Source: Bacillota bacterium (GTDB taxonomy: Bacteria > Bacillota > Clostridia > DSM-8532). From it: 47,487 bases of DNA. A model generated the notes under the pieces. It searched no databases. It was not told the origin of the DNA and was given only the letters and a program-made list of their open reading frames with translations. The translations under genes and the position numbers were made by a program. How positions within the stretch are numbered: the first letter of the stretch is position 1; each line of letters opens with the position of its first letter. Positions 8,319 through 15,497 of the stretch are shown here, piece by piece. The stretch lies in NCBI GenBank assembly GCA_023415205.1, contig JAEZLR010000032.1, positions 1 through 47,487 of the forward strand, written 5' to 3'.

Positions 8319-8640
8319 ATGAAGTATTTCAAGAAACTTGTTGGAAAACGTATTTACTTATCACCAATGAATATTGAAGATGCAGAAACTTATGTGAAGT
8401 GGCTTAACGACTTCGGCTTGGATGATCGTTTCGGGTAACTTCATTGGAAGGGGAAAAGGACTGGTTAAAGCAAACAACATCATGTTAAAGGTATTCTCAT
8501 TCAATGAAAATGCAATTATTTGCTACAAGAAAGTAGGTTTCAAGGAATTCGGAAGAAGACGTCAGTCTTATTTCCTAAAGAATAAATTCTATGATGAAGT
8601 ATATATGGACTTGTTACGTGAAGAATGGCAAAAACCCTGA
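8319..8640 (+). pseudogene. GNAT acetyltransferase with internal deletion and frameshift
   Basis: A good start (TTTTTGGAGG then ATG at 8319) opens a typical GNAT N-terminus, MKYFKKLVGKRIYLSPMNIE, which reaches only 39 codons before TAA at 8436-8438. In the +1 frame the C-terminal part of the same family continues: FSFNENAIICYKKVGFKEFG, the acetyl-CoA-binding end, ending at 8640. An intact protein has about 180 residues; 39 plus about 65 remain, so roughly 70 codons of the middle, including the pantetheine-binding loop, are missing. The protein cannot be functional. Confidence 0.8.
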
Positions 8641-8745
8641 GGTTAAGGTTTATTTGTCTGGCTTTATGGATTGGAAGAAGAGTTATCTAGAATAGGTCTT
8701 GTAAGTTTGGGAGACAAAAGAAAAATATTAACTGAGGTCTCAATA

Positions 8746-9198
8746 ATGGAAATAGCATGTTTTGAAGCGGTTTGTAATAATTGTGGAATGGTTTTTAGTA
8801 ATCCATTGTTAAGTGATTTCTCATATGGTGAGTTTATTGCTAAAAGTGATAACGGAATTGATTTCGCATATTTGAATGTTTTCGATGAGCCTGCTATAGC
8901 TGAAATAGAAAAAATACTTAGTGCAATGTCTTCATTTAATGGGTTAAAGAAAAATCAAACTTCTTGTTTTCATTACGTTTTGGGAAAGTGTTCGGATTTC
9001 ATTAATGGTAAAAGCTTTAAAATTGGTGTAAGCCCAATATGTCCAAATTGCCATTCAATTGAAGTTGTATATGATAATATAAAACGAATGGGTACGATGA
9101 TTATTCCAAGACTAACCTTTAAATCATTTTTAAGCTTAAGCCAAATTGAAAAGCAACAAATGATAAAAGGACATATTACTAATTATCAAAAAATTTAG
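8746..9198 (+). CDS. Small two-zinc-knuckle protein, function unknown
   Basis: 150 residues from the ATG at 8746, which has GAGG 8 bases upstream; the frame is open 25 codons further to a TTG at 8671 without a ribosome site. Two CxxC knuckles, Cys10/13 (CNNCGMVF) and Cys99/102 (CPNCHSIEV), probably bind one zinc. The segment between them (residues about 15-90) is acidic and of no family I recognise. It stands between the broken GNAT gene and an ABM-like gene. Confidence 0.55.
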   Translation: MEIACFEAVCNNCGMVFSNPLLSDFSYGEFIAKSDNGIDFAYLNVFDEPAIAEIEKILSAMSSFNGLKKNQTSCFHYVLGKCSDFINGKSFKIGVSPICPNCHSIEVVYDNIKRMGTMIIPRLTFKSFLSLSQIEKQQMIKGHITNYQKI

Positions 9199-9275
9199 TT
9201 GTGTGGGTGAGGCTAAATATTCATCGTTCCACCAGGATGAACTAGAAAGAACATATAGGATAGGGAGTGTGTGAG

Positions 9276-9623
9276 ATGAAAAATAGTTTTTCTGAGGTTA
9301 AGCTATTTCAAGTGAAACCTGATAAACTGACAGAATTTGAAACATTGGTAACAACGATAGCTGTTGAACAGAAACAGCAAATGGGTTGTATTGATATCAA
9401 ATATGTCAAGCGTTTTTTTACCATTGATGGTGTCGAGAGTGGAGATCCGCCGCGAGAGTTAACCAAAATTGTTAAGTGTGTTAAGTATTTTTCTTACTGG
9501 GAATTCGACAATAAGGAGAATTACGGCAAAGCGATAGAGTGGTTTTTTAAGAAGTATCTCAAGGATATTCAGAAGTTGCTCATTATGCCTTTTGATATTA
9601 ACTGTGGAAACTCGATAGTCTAA
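9276..9623 (+). CDS. ABM/dimeric alpha-beta barrel-like protein
   Basis: 115 residues. The ATG at 9276 is chosen because AGGGAG lies 7 bases upstream; a GTG at 9267 is less likely. The start VKLFQVKPDKLTEFETLVTT and the later FSYWEFDNKENYGKAIEWFF match the beta-alpha-beta plan of antibiotic-biosynthesis-monooxygenase-type domains, which act in small-molecule oxidation, haem degradation or as plain ligand binders. No active-site signature is diagnostic here. Before it, 9216-9233 carries a small inverted repeat (TTCATC/GATGAA). Confidence 0.5.
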   Translation: MKNSFSEVKLFQVKPDKLTEFETLVTTIAVEQKQQMGCIDIKYVKRFFTIDGVESGDPPRELTKIVKCVKYFSYWEFDNKENYGKAIEWFFKKYLKDIQKLLIMPFDINCGNSIV

Positions 9624-9779
9624 AAATACTAATTTTTGAACCGCTTTATAAAAAAGCGATAGAATTGTTGCGAAGAAAATAGCATAATACGAAGTTTGTT
9701 TATATCCACTGCTATCTTGCTTAAACGAACAGAAAAAGGTAACAGTTTTTAAAGAAGAGCTCTGGGGGACTAGTTCACC

Positions 9780-9811
9780 GGCATCACCTTCGTGAAGCCA
9801 AGGCGTTAGGT
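9780..9811 (+). repeat. attC-like hairpin ending in GTTAGGT
   Basis: GGC-a-TCAC-CTTC-GTGA-a-GCC (9780-9799) forms a hairpin with one unpaired A on each side, followed by AAGGC and GTTAGGT (9805-9811), which fits the GTTRRRY core of integron recombination sites. The tail aligns with repeat copies A and B (GAAxxCxAAxxGTTAGxT). It sits in the 235-base spacer 9624-9858, 47 bases before the next gene. The rest of that spacer contains no gene. Confidence 0.4.
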
Positions 9812-9858
9812 AAAATACAATAGATACATCCTGCGGCACAAAATAATAGGAGATTTAA

Positions 9859-10536
9859 ATGAAAAATCGGTTTATGTTACTCGTTATTGTATTATCTATT
9901 TTTATTAGTAGCTGTGGTACTATTAAAGAATCACAGGATCCGATTATACCATCAGACGAGAAGATTGATACATCTGTTGCACTCATTCCTGAAGGGTGGC
10001 ATATTTTTACAGATAGATTGAATGTTTCGCAGATAATCAAGGGCGACTTAAACAACGATAGTCTGGAGGATATAATTCTAGTTATTGAAAAAGATGAAGC
10101 GCAAAAGAATGAGATTTCAGATAGTTATTTTCGAAGAGCCATTTTAATTGCATTACAGAATAATGATAATTCATATACAAAATCAATTATTTCTGAAATA
10201 TTAAGTGCTGATTCTGGTGGAGTATGGGGAGACCCTTTAGATGAAATATCGATAAAAAATGGAGAGTTAGCGCTTAATTATTACGGCGGTAGTAATTATA
10301 GATGGTATAGCAAATATGTATATAAATATATTGATGATGGCTGGTACTTAATAGGATCGACAGAAGGGTCATACTTTACAGGTGATACAACAATTGAAGA
10401 GGCCGATGAAATAAGTATCAATTATCTTACTGGAGATTTCATAGAAAGAAAAACAAATGAAAACGGTAATAAGGAAACCGTTAATGGAAACATTAATATA
10501 AGTGAGTTGAAGAAATTGGAAGAACTTGAGGAATAG
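9859..10536 (+). CDS. Putative lipoprotein
   Basis: 225 residues with an N-terminal lipoprotein signal (MKNRFMLLVIVLSIFISSCG, Cys19). The motif GDLNNDSLEDIILV (57-70) has the spacing of an FG-GAP/EF-like calcium loop, as in the lipoprotein at 5675, although the two are otherwise not obviously similar. The middle is rich in Gly/Tyr/Trp (YYGGSNYRWYSKYVYKY). GGAG lies 8 bases before the ATG. Probably a surface protein of unknown function. Confidence 0.7.
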   Translation: MKNRFMLLVIVLSIFISSCGTIKESQDPIIPSDEKIDTSVALIPEGWHIFTDRLNVSQIIKGDLNNDSLEDIILVIEKDEAQKNEISDSYFRRAILIALQNNDNSYTKSIISEILSADSGGVWGDPLDEISIKNGELALNYYGGSNYRWYSKYVYKYIDDGWYLIGSTEGSYFTGDTTIEEADEISINYLTGDFIERKTNENGNKETVNGNINISELKKLEELEE

Positions 10537-10601
10537 GGGCAATAACCACTTACGGGAAGGGCTTTGCTGGTTCGGTAAGATGATTAAAGGAGGTGTCATT
10601 T

Positions 10602-11111
10602 ATGGAGATTAATCAAGCACTACTGGTGATTGATATGCAATATGGATTAGTTCAAAGAGAAGTCTTTAATAAACAAATTTTGATAGACAATATTAATAGG
10701 CTAATTTCCTTTTTTCACGAACAAAATAAGCCAGTATTCTTAATCAGGCATACTAATAATAGCTTCTCTATAGAAAACACAGAGGATTGGCAGATATGCA
10801 GTAAATTAAGCCTATCGGATAAGGATACGTACATCAACAAAAGTCACAGTAGTATTTTTAAGGAAAAGGAATTCTTGGCTCTGATCAGGGATGAAAGAAT
10901 CACAAATGTTGTTGTCGTAGGACTAGTTACAAATGGATGTATACAAGCAGCCTGCCTCGATGCAATAAAGTTAGGTTTTTCTACTACATTAATAAGCGAT
11001 GCTCATAGCACATTTCACAAGGATGCAGAAAAAGTTATTTTAGATTGGAATGTTTCATTAAAAAATCAAGGAGTTCAGTTGCTCTCAACTGATGAATACC
11101 TGTCTTTATGA
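10602..11111 (+). CDS. Isochorismatase-family hydrolase
   Basis: 169 residues. The ATG at 10602 follows AAAGGAGG by 9 bases. The cysteine hydrolase triad of the family is present: Asp11 in VIDMQYG, Lys80 in YINKSHSSIF, and Cys113 in VTNGCIQAACLDA, with the usual SDAHSTF segment after it. Members hydrolyse isochorismate, nicotinamide, ureidoacrylate or other small amides. No siderophore or NAD genes are near, so the substrate is open. It is one of the small single-gene units of the accessory stretch. Confidence 0.85.
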   Translation: MEINQALLVIDMQYGLVQREVFNKQILIDNINRLISFFHEQNKPVFLIRHTNNSFSIENTEDWQICSKLSLSDKDTYINKSHSSIFKEKEFLALIRDERITNVVVVGLVTNGCIQAACLDAIKLGFSTTLISDAHSTFHKDAEKVILDWNVSLKNQGVQLLSTDEYLSL

Positions 11112-11227
11112 GTCTAATAGTTTATGCCACCCCTGGTTAAATCTTTTTTTCGTGGGACAGAAAGCCTCACCTAAACCAGTGAATGGATGGAGTTCTTATT
11201 GTAGGCAATCCGAGTAGGAGGATATAT

Positions 11228-11626
11228 ATGCCATATGTAAACTTGAAAATTGTAAAGAATCAAATAACTGAGGAACAAAAAAGGGCCGTTGTCAAAGGAA
11301 TTACAGATTTAATTGTTAATATTATGGGAAGAGATCGATCATTAACCATTATAACAATTGATGAACTTGATGCCAGTCAATGGGCAATCGGAGGGGTGTT
11401 ATTAGATACGCTTAAGAAGAATGAAGCTGTAACCTTTGTCAACATAAAAGTCTCAAAAGGTACCACAAACCCTGATGAAATCAATAAGATGATGAAAGCA
11501 ACAAAAGAGTTAATGATAAGTGAACTAGATAACAATGAAGAGGCAAATTACTTTATTATTGATGAGATAAATCCAGAGGCATGGGGATTTGATGGGATCC
11601 CAATGTCTGTTCGAAACAGAACTTAG
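11228..11626 (+). CDS. Tandem-duplicated 4-oxalocrotonate tautomerase-like protein
   Basis: 132 residues from the ATG at 11228 (AGGAGG 7 bases upstream). Met is followed by Pro, the catalytic N-terminal proline of the tautomerase family. The protein is twice the length of a normal 4-OT subunit and shows an internal repeat: YVNLKIVKNQITEEQKRAVV near the start aligns with FVNIKVSKGTTNPDEINKMM from about residue 69, and ITIDELDASQWAIGGVLL aligns with FIIDEINPEAWGFDGIPM. The second copy has Thr where Pro would be, so only one half could be catalytic. A second, single-length tautomerase lies at 13261. Confidence 0.75.
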   Translation: MPYVNLKIVKNQITEEQKRAVVKGITDLIVNIMGRDRSLTIITIDELDASQWAIGGVLLDTLKKNEAVTFVNIKVSKGTTNPDEINKMMKATKELMISELDNNEEANYFIIDEINPEAWGFDGIPMSVRNRT

Positions 11627-11639
11627 AAGAGGTGGCACA

Positions 11640-12209
11640 ATGAATCACATGGGTACCGTCAAAATTGAAACAGAAAGATTACTGCTTAGGCGATTTACAG
11701 AGAGGGATGCCTTGGCGGCGTTTAATAATTGGACAAGCGATGAAAAAGTTACAGAATTTCTAAGATGGCCGACACATAAGTCTATAGAAACAACGGAGAG
11801 CATCCTGAAAGAGTGGATAAGCTCATATAAAAAAAGTGATTTTTATCAATGGGCGATTGTGCTGAAGGAAAAAGGTGATGAGCCTATTGGAACAATCAGC
11901 GTTGTTGATATGAATGAAAAACTTGATCTGGTACATATCGGTTATTGTATCGGAAGCAAGTGGTGGAATCAAGGTATCACAAGCGAAGCCTTTTCTGGCA
12001 TCATCCCTTTTTTCTTTGATAAGGTAAAAGTCAATCGTATTGAATCACAACACGACCCCGATAATCCTCATTCTGGGAAAGTTATGGTCAAGTGTGGCCT
12101 AAAATATGAAGGAACACTAAGACAGGCTGATTATAATAATAAGGGTATTGTGGATGCTTCAATGTATAGTTTTCTTGCGAGGGATTATTATTCGGGAACA
12201 AAAGGATGA
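11640..12209 (+). CDS. GNAT acetyltransferase, RimJ/RimL type
   Basis: 189 residues; the ATG at 11640 follows GAGGTGG and is 13 bases after the tautomerase stop. The start IETERLLLRRFTERDALAAF is the RimJ/RimL (Acetyltransf_3) pattern. IGYCIGSKWWNQGITSEAF is the acetyl-CoA-binding strand and loop, and NPHSGKVMVKCGLKYEGTLR is the C-terminal motif. Such enzymes acetylate N-termini of ribosomal proteins, other peptides or small amines. Full length, unlike the broken paralogue at 8319. Confidence 0.85.
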   Translation: MNHMGTVKIETERLLLRRFTERDALAAFNNWTSDEKVTEFLRWPTHKSIETTESILKEWISSYKKSDFYQWAIVLKEKGDEPIGTISVVDMNEKLDLVHIGYCIGSKWWNQGITSEAFSGIIPFFFDKVKVNRIESQHDPDNPHSGKVMVKCGLKYEGTLRQADYNNKGIVDASMYSFLARDYYSGTKG

Positions 12210-12253
12210 CCAGGCTACAGGACTGTATTTTTTAAGATAGGAGGTCGGGTTAA

Positions 12254-12451
12254 TTGGGAAAAGGTGAAGAGGTCGAGATTATCGAAGGAGAGAAGCTAAC
12301 CTGTCCCATTTGTGGCGGAACTCATTTTGAGGTTAGGAATAGCTTACTGAACTCAAGGGGGGCCACATTTTTAGGTCTTGATTGGGTAAACCAAGGCGCC
12401 ACAAATTTTATTTGTGTACACTGTAAATACATCTACTGGTTTGCCGACTGA
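12254..12451 (+). CDS. Small zinc-ribbon protein
   Basis: 65 residues from a TTG at 12254; AGGAGGT lies 9 bases upstream and no ATG fits. Four cysteines in two knuckles, Cys17/20 (CPICGG) and Cys54/57 (CVHC), make a zinc ribbon. No further domain is present. Probably a nucleic-acid- or protein-binding adaptor; the function is unknown. The stop is followed 58 bases later by the LysE-type gene. Confidence 0.65.
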   Translation: MGKGEEVEIIEGEKLTCPICGGTHFEVRNSLLNSRGATFLGLDWVNQGATNFICVHCKYIYWFAD

Positions 12452-12509
12452 TCAAAAACGGACTTCAATGAGTCTAAACCGACGCGATAGAATGGAAAGG
12501 TTCAAGCTA

Positions 12510-13184
12510 ATGAACATGATCTTAAAGGGGTTTAAACTCGGCCTTCTATTACAAGTTGCAGTAGGCCCGGTCTTCCTCTTTGTATTGAAAACAGCAACTG
12601 GATCCGGAATACTTGCGGCAGAAGCCGCTGTGCTTGGCGCAACAATGGTTGATGCTCTGTTCGTCACTCTGGCCATTTTAGGTATCGGGAAAGTGCTTGA
12701 TAAGCCTAAATATCAATCCATGCTAAAGATTTTTGGGTCGATGATACTTTTTTATTTTGGATTAGGCATGTCTCTAGGAGTCTTTAATATACATATTATT
12801 CCTGGGTTGAGCGGGCTGGTATCTTCAGCGAATTTAACCAACGCCTTTATTTATAGTGTTGTGTTAACTTGTTCAAGTCCACTGACAATATTGTTCTGGA
12901 CAGGTGTATTTGCCTCTAAAATGACCCATGAAGGCTATAGCAAAACAGAAATGAAGCTCTTTGGATTGGGAGCAGTTCTAACCACACTGGTTTTTCTTGG
13001 GATAGTTGCTCTTATCGCGGGTCTGCTTAAGCCATTAATGACACCCACTATAATTAATGCTCTAAATTTTACTGTAGGTTTGGTACTGATCGGGTTTTCA
13101 ATAAAGATGCTTTTAAAAAAGGTGACGCCGAGGAATGACAGCCTCATGGACTATATTAAGTTGAAAAAGGAATCAAAGCCATAA
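12510..13184 (+). CDS. LysE/RhtB-family exporter-like membrane protein
   Basis: 224 residues with about six hydrophobic segments. The start at 12510 is chosen because GGAAAGG lies 8 bases upstream and the product then begins at the first membrane helix. The LysE-type opening GLLLQVAVGPVFLFVLKTA (about 11-29) and the symmetrical second half (SSPLTILFWTGVFASK) fit the family. LysE/RhtB proteins export amino acids or other small solutes across the inner membrane. No regulator gene is adjacent and the substrate is unknown. Confidence 0.8.
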   Translation: MNMILKGFKLGLLLQVAVGPVFLFVLKTATGSGILAAEAAVLGATMVDALFVTLAILGIGKVLDKPKYQSMLKIFGSMILFYFGLGMSLGVFNIHIIPGLSGLVSSANLTNAFIYSVVLTCSSPLTILFWTGVFASKMTHEGYSKTEMKLFGLGAVLTTLVFLGIVALIAGLLKPLMTPTIINALNFTVGLVLIGFSIKMLLKKVTPRNDSLMDYIKLKKESKP

Positions 13185-13260
13185 GAAACGTATTGATGCT
13201 TTCCAATTTGAAGAAATGGGATATAATAATGAGGTGAGAGCCCACGCCAAGGAGGTAACT

Positions 13261-13482
13261 ATGCCCCATATTGTTGTAAAGCTATGGCCTGGAAGGTCGG
13301 AAGAACTAAAGCAGCAATTAACGGACAGAATCGTTCAAACAGTTATGGAAACGCTTAATATGGATGAAAAAAGCATATCTGTGGGAATTGAAGAAGTTGC
13401 GTCCGAGAGATGGACCCAAGAGGTTTATGTGCCCGACATACTTGAGCGGAAATCAAGCCTCTATAAAAAACCCGGTTATTAA
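13261..13482 (+). CDS. Tautomerase of the 4-OT family (single length)
   Basis: 73 residues. The ATG at 13261 follows AAGGAGG by 6 bases, and the second residue is the catalytic-type Pro (MPHIVVKLWPGRSEELKQQL). The sequence fits the PptA/YwhB-like tautomerase branch, including EEVASERWTQEVY in the second half. Physiological substrates of these enzymes are mostly unknown. Compare the duplicated version at 11228. Confidence 0.8.
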   Translation: MPHIVVKLWPGRSEELKQQLTDRIVQTVMETLNMDEKSISVGIEEVASERWTQEVYVPDILERKSSLYKKPGY

Positions 13483-13511
13483 TTTGCCGTGGATAAAGAG
13501 AGGAATTAAAT

Positions 13512-14324
13512 ATGAAATCAAGTTCTGAACTCCGTCTAGCCGTACTGATTGATGCGGAAAATGTACCATACAGCAACATTAAAGGTATTCTTGAGGAAAT
13601 TGCAAAGTATGGAATTCCCACCATAAAACGAATTTACGGGGATTGGACCAAATCCAATGTTTTTGGCTGGAAAAACGTTTTGCTGGAAAATGCCATCACC
13701 CCTATTCAGCAGTATAGCTATACTTCAGGGAAGAACTCCTCGGATTCGGCCATGATTATTGATGCTATGGATATTTTGTACTCTGATAAAGTGGAGGGCT
13801 TTTGCATCATATCCAGTGACAGCGACTTTACCAGACTGGTTATCCGTTTGCGTGAAGCAGGTATGAAGGTCTTTGGCATCGGCGAAAGGAAAACACCCAA
13901 CCCCTTTATTGTGGCCTGCGACAAATTTACTTATCTAGAAATTATCAATAACATACCCAATCAACCCGCTGAATTTGAAGAGCCCCATAAGGAGAGCGGG
14001 ACAAAGAAACCCAACAAGAGCCCTATCAGCAAAATTGGGGAGGATGTTATCAATCTCATTGCTTCCTCCATATCGGATGTCGCTGATGAGAATGGATGGG
14101 CTTTTCTGGCTGATGTGGGCAACCTGATACAGAAGAAGCAGCCGGACTTTGACGCTCGTAACTTTGGCTTTGCCAAATTGACGCCGCTGATCAAAACCCT
14201 AAAATGCTTTGAAATTGATGAAAGAGAATCCAACAACAGCCGGATAAAGCATATATACGTCAGAAACAGGGATTTGCTTCCAACGGAACCCATTCATAAA
14301 AAACGCAATTCTGATAAACGATAA
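13512..14324 (+). CDS. NYN-domain (LabA-like) protein with C-terminal LOTUS/OST-HTH domain
   Basis: 270 residues. The first 150 form a NYN/PIN-like nuclease domain: LIDAENVPYSN with Asp14, DWTKSNVFGW, GKNSSDSAMIIDAMDIL, and SSDSDFTRL with Asp103 and Asp105, the acidic residues that bind metal in this fold. Residues about 180-255 match the OST-HTH/LOTUS RNA-binding module (IGEDVINLIASSI, WAFLADVGNLIQKKQPDF). Known proteins with this architecture are suspected RNases. AGAGGA lies 9 bases before the ATG. It lies near the right edge of the accessory stretch and the alpha/beta hydrolase gene follows 20 bases later. Confidence 0.85.
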   Translation: MKSSSELRLAVLIDAENVPYSNIKGILEEIAKYGIPTIKRIYGDWTKSNVFGWKNVLLENAITPIQQYSYTSGKNSSDSAMIIDAMDILYSDKVEGFCIISSDSDFTRLVIRLREAGMKVFGIGERKTPNPFIVACDKFTYLEIINNIPNQPAEFEEPHKESGTKKPNKSPISKIGEDVINLIASSISDVADENGWAFLADVGNLIQKKQPDFDARNFGFAKLTPLIKTLKCFEIDERESNNSRIKHIYVRNRDLLPTEPIHKKRNSDKR

Positions 14325-14344
14325 GTTATCAGGAGGAAGCTTTC

Positions 14345-15271
14345 ATGTGGCTTGTATATATTCTCATCGGCCTTGGGGTTGCCCTGGCTCTCGTGTGTAA
14401 CTATTTTTACGGGCTGGCTGTCAGTAACACTAGAAAACCCTTTTTAAAGGGGAACAAGGATCTTCCCGAGGTTTTTCTCGGAGGGATTTATACCGAGGGA
14501 AGAGAATGGCTGGAAAAGGTGAAGAAGGAGAACATCACCTTGAAAAGCCATGATGGCTTAACGTTACAGTCGTTTCTTATTCCTTCAACCAAAGCCGATC
14601 AGAAGGTTTATGTTATTCTGGCTCACGGCTATACCAGCAAAGGGATGGACATGGGAGCGGAGGCTAAATTCTACAATGAGGAAATGGACTTTAATGTGCT
14701 GGCTCCCGATACCAGGGGTCATGGCAAAAGCCATGGCAAATATATCGGTTTTGGTTGGCATGACCGACTGGATTATCTTAAATGGATTGAATATCTCATA
14801 GAAACCCATGGCCAAGATATTAAAATACTTCTTCATGGTATTTCCATGGGGGGAGCGACAGTTCTGATGCTAAGCGGGGAGAAGCTGCCTCCAAATGTGA
14901 AGGCCATCCTATCGGACTGCGCCTATACCTCTGCGTATGATATCTTGGCCTATCAGCTTAAAAGAAGGTATGGGCTACCACCCTTCCCGGTTCTCTCTCT
15001 GACCAGTTTTATTACCTGGCTACGGGCAGGATATTCTTTTCAGGAGGCCTCGGCCCTTAAGCAGGTTAAAAAGGCATCTCTTCCAATTTTATTTATCCAT
15101 GGCAAGGAGGATACCTTTGTGCCCTTCACAATGGTTCATAAGCTTTATGAGGCATGTGCCTCAGAGAAAAAGCTTCTGGAGGTTGAAGGGGCAGGGCATG
15201 GAGAAGCCTTAATCAAGGATTATGAAGGCTATCGTGAAGCAATAAAAGGCTTTATAAGAAATTATCTTTAG
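14345..15271 (+). CDS. Alpha/beta hydrolase with N-terminal membrane anchor
   Basis: 308 residues; AGGAGG precedes the ATG by 8 bases. One N-terminal hydrophobic segment (2-24) suggests membrane anchoring with the enzyme outside. The catalytic set is complete: oxyanion HGYTS (94-98), nucleophile Ser167 in HGISMGG, Asp256 in HGKEDTFVPF, His285 in GAGHGEA. It resembles the family-S9/BAAT-type acyl hydrolases common in Bacillota (YqkD-like). Substrate unknown. Confidence 0.85.
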   Translation: MWLVYILIGLGVALALVCNYFYGLAVSNTRKPFLKGNKDLPEVFLGGIYTEGREWLEKVKKENITLKSHDGLTLQSFLIPSTKADQKVYVILAHGYTSKGMDMGAEAKFYNEEMDFNVLAPDTRGHGKSHGKYIGFGWHDRLDYLKWIEYLIETHGQDIKILLHGISMGGATVLMLSGEKLPPNVKAILSDCAYTSAYDILAYQLKRRYGLPPFPVLSLTSFITWLRAGYSFQEASALKQVKKASLPILFIHGKEDTFVPFTMVHKLYEACASEKKLLEVEGAGHGEALIKDYEGYREAIKGFIRNYL

Positions 15272-15298
15272 GATTTGTTTACCAATAATAAAATTTTA

Positions 15299-15327
15299 TA
15301 GACATAATACCATCATTGAGATATAAT
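15299..15327 (+). promoter_or_regulatory. Promoter of the folT riboswitch transcript
   Basis: TAGACA (15299-15304), a 17-base spacer and a perfect TATAAT (15322-15327). Transcription would begin near 15334, just before the riboswitch aptamer at 15340. Confidence 0.75.
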
Positions 15328-15339
15328 TTGAAAATACTC

Positions 15340-15442
15340 AACAGAACAGGTAGTTGCGCGTGAAGTGTCAGAGAATGGGAGTAGAGTCTCTGAACGAAGA
15401 GCTTTAGAAAAGCTCGCGGTGCAATTACTGCATCCACTGTTA
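15340..15442 (+). ncRNA. Tetrahydrofolate (THF) riboswitch
   Basis: Conserved THF-I aptamer blocks occur in the right order: GCGCGTGAAGTG (15356-15367), AATGGGA, a P3 hairpin CAGAGA/TCTCTG, GAACGAAG, a GAGCTTT/AAAGCTC-type hairpin followed by CGCGGTGC, and CTGCATCCACTGTT closing P1 with AACAG at 15340-15344. Between aptamer and gene, CTTTC (15451-15455) can pair with GAAAG in the ribosome site of folT (AAAGGAG), a possible translational switch. THF riboswitches typically repress folate uptake and synthesis genes when folate is high, and the next gene encodes a folate-type ECF substrate-binding protein. Confidence 0.9.
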
Positions 15443-15497
15443 CTAGTCTTCTTTCCCTATGGTAGCAGCATGGATTACGTAGAGAAAGGAGATTATC

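Noticed and set aside
4118..13482. Intact integron or prophage
   Set aside because: No integrase, attI, phage structural or packaging genes are in the window; only cassette-like borders are seen.
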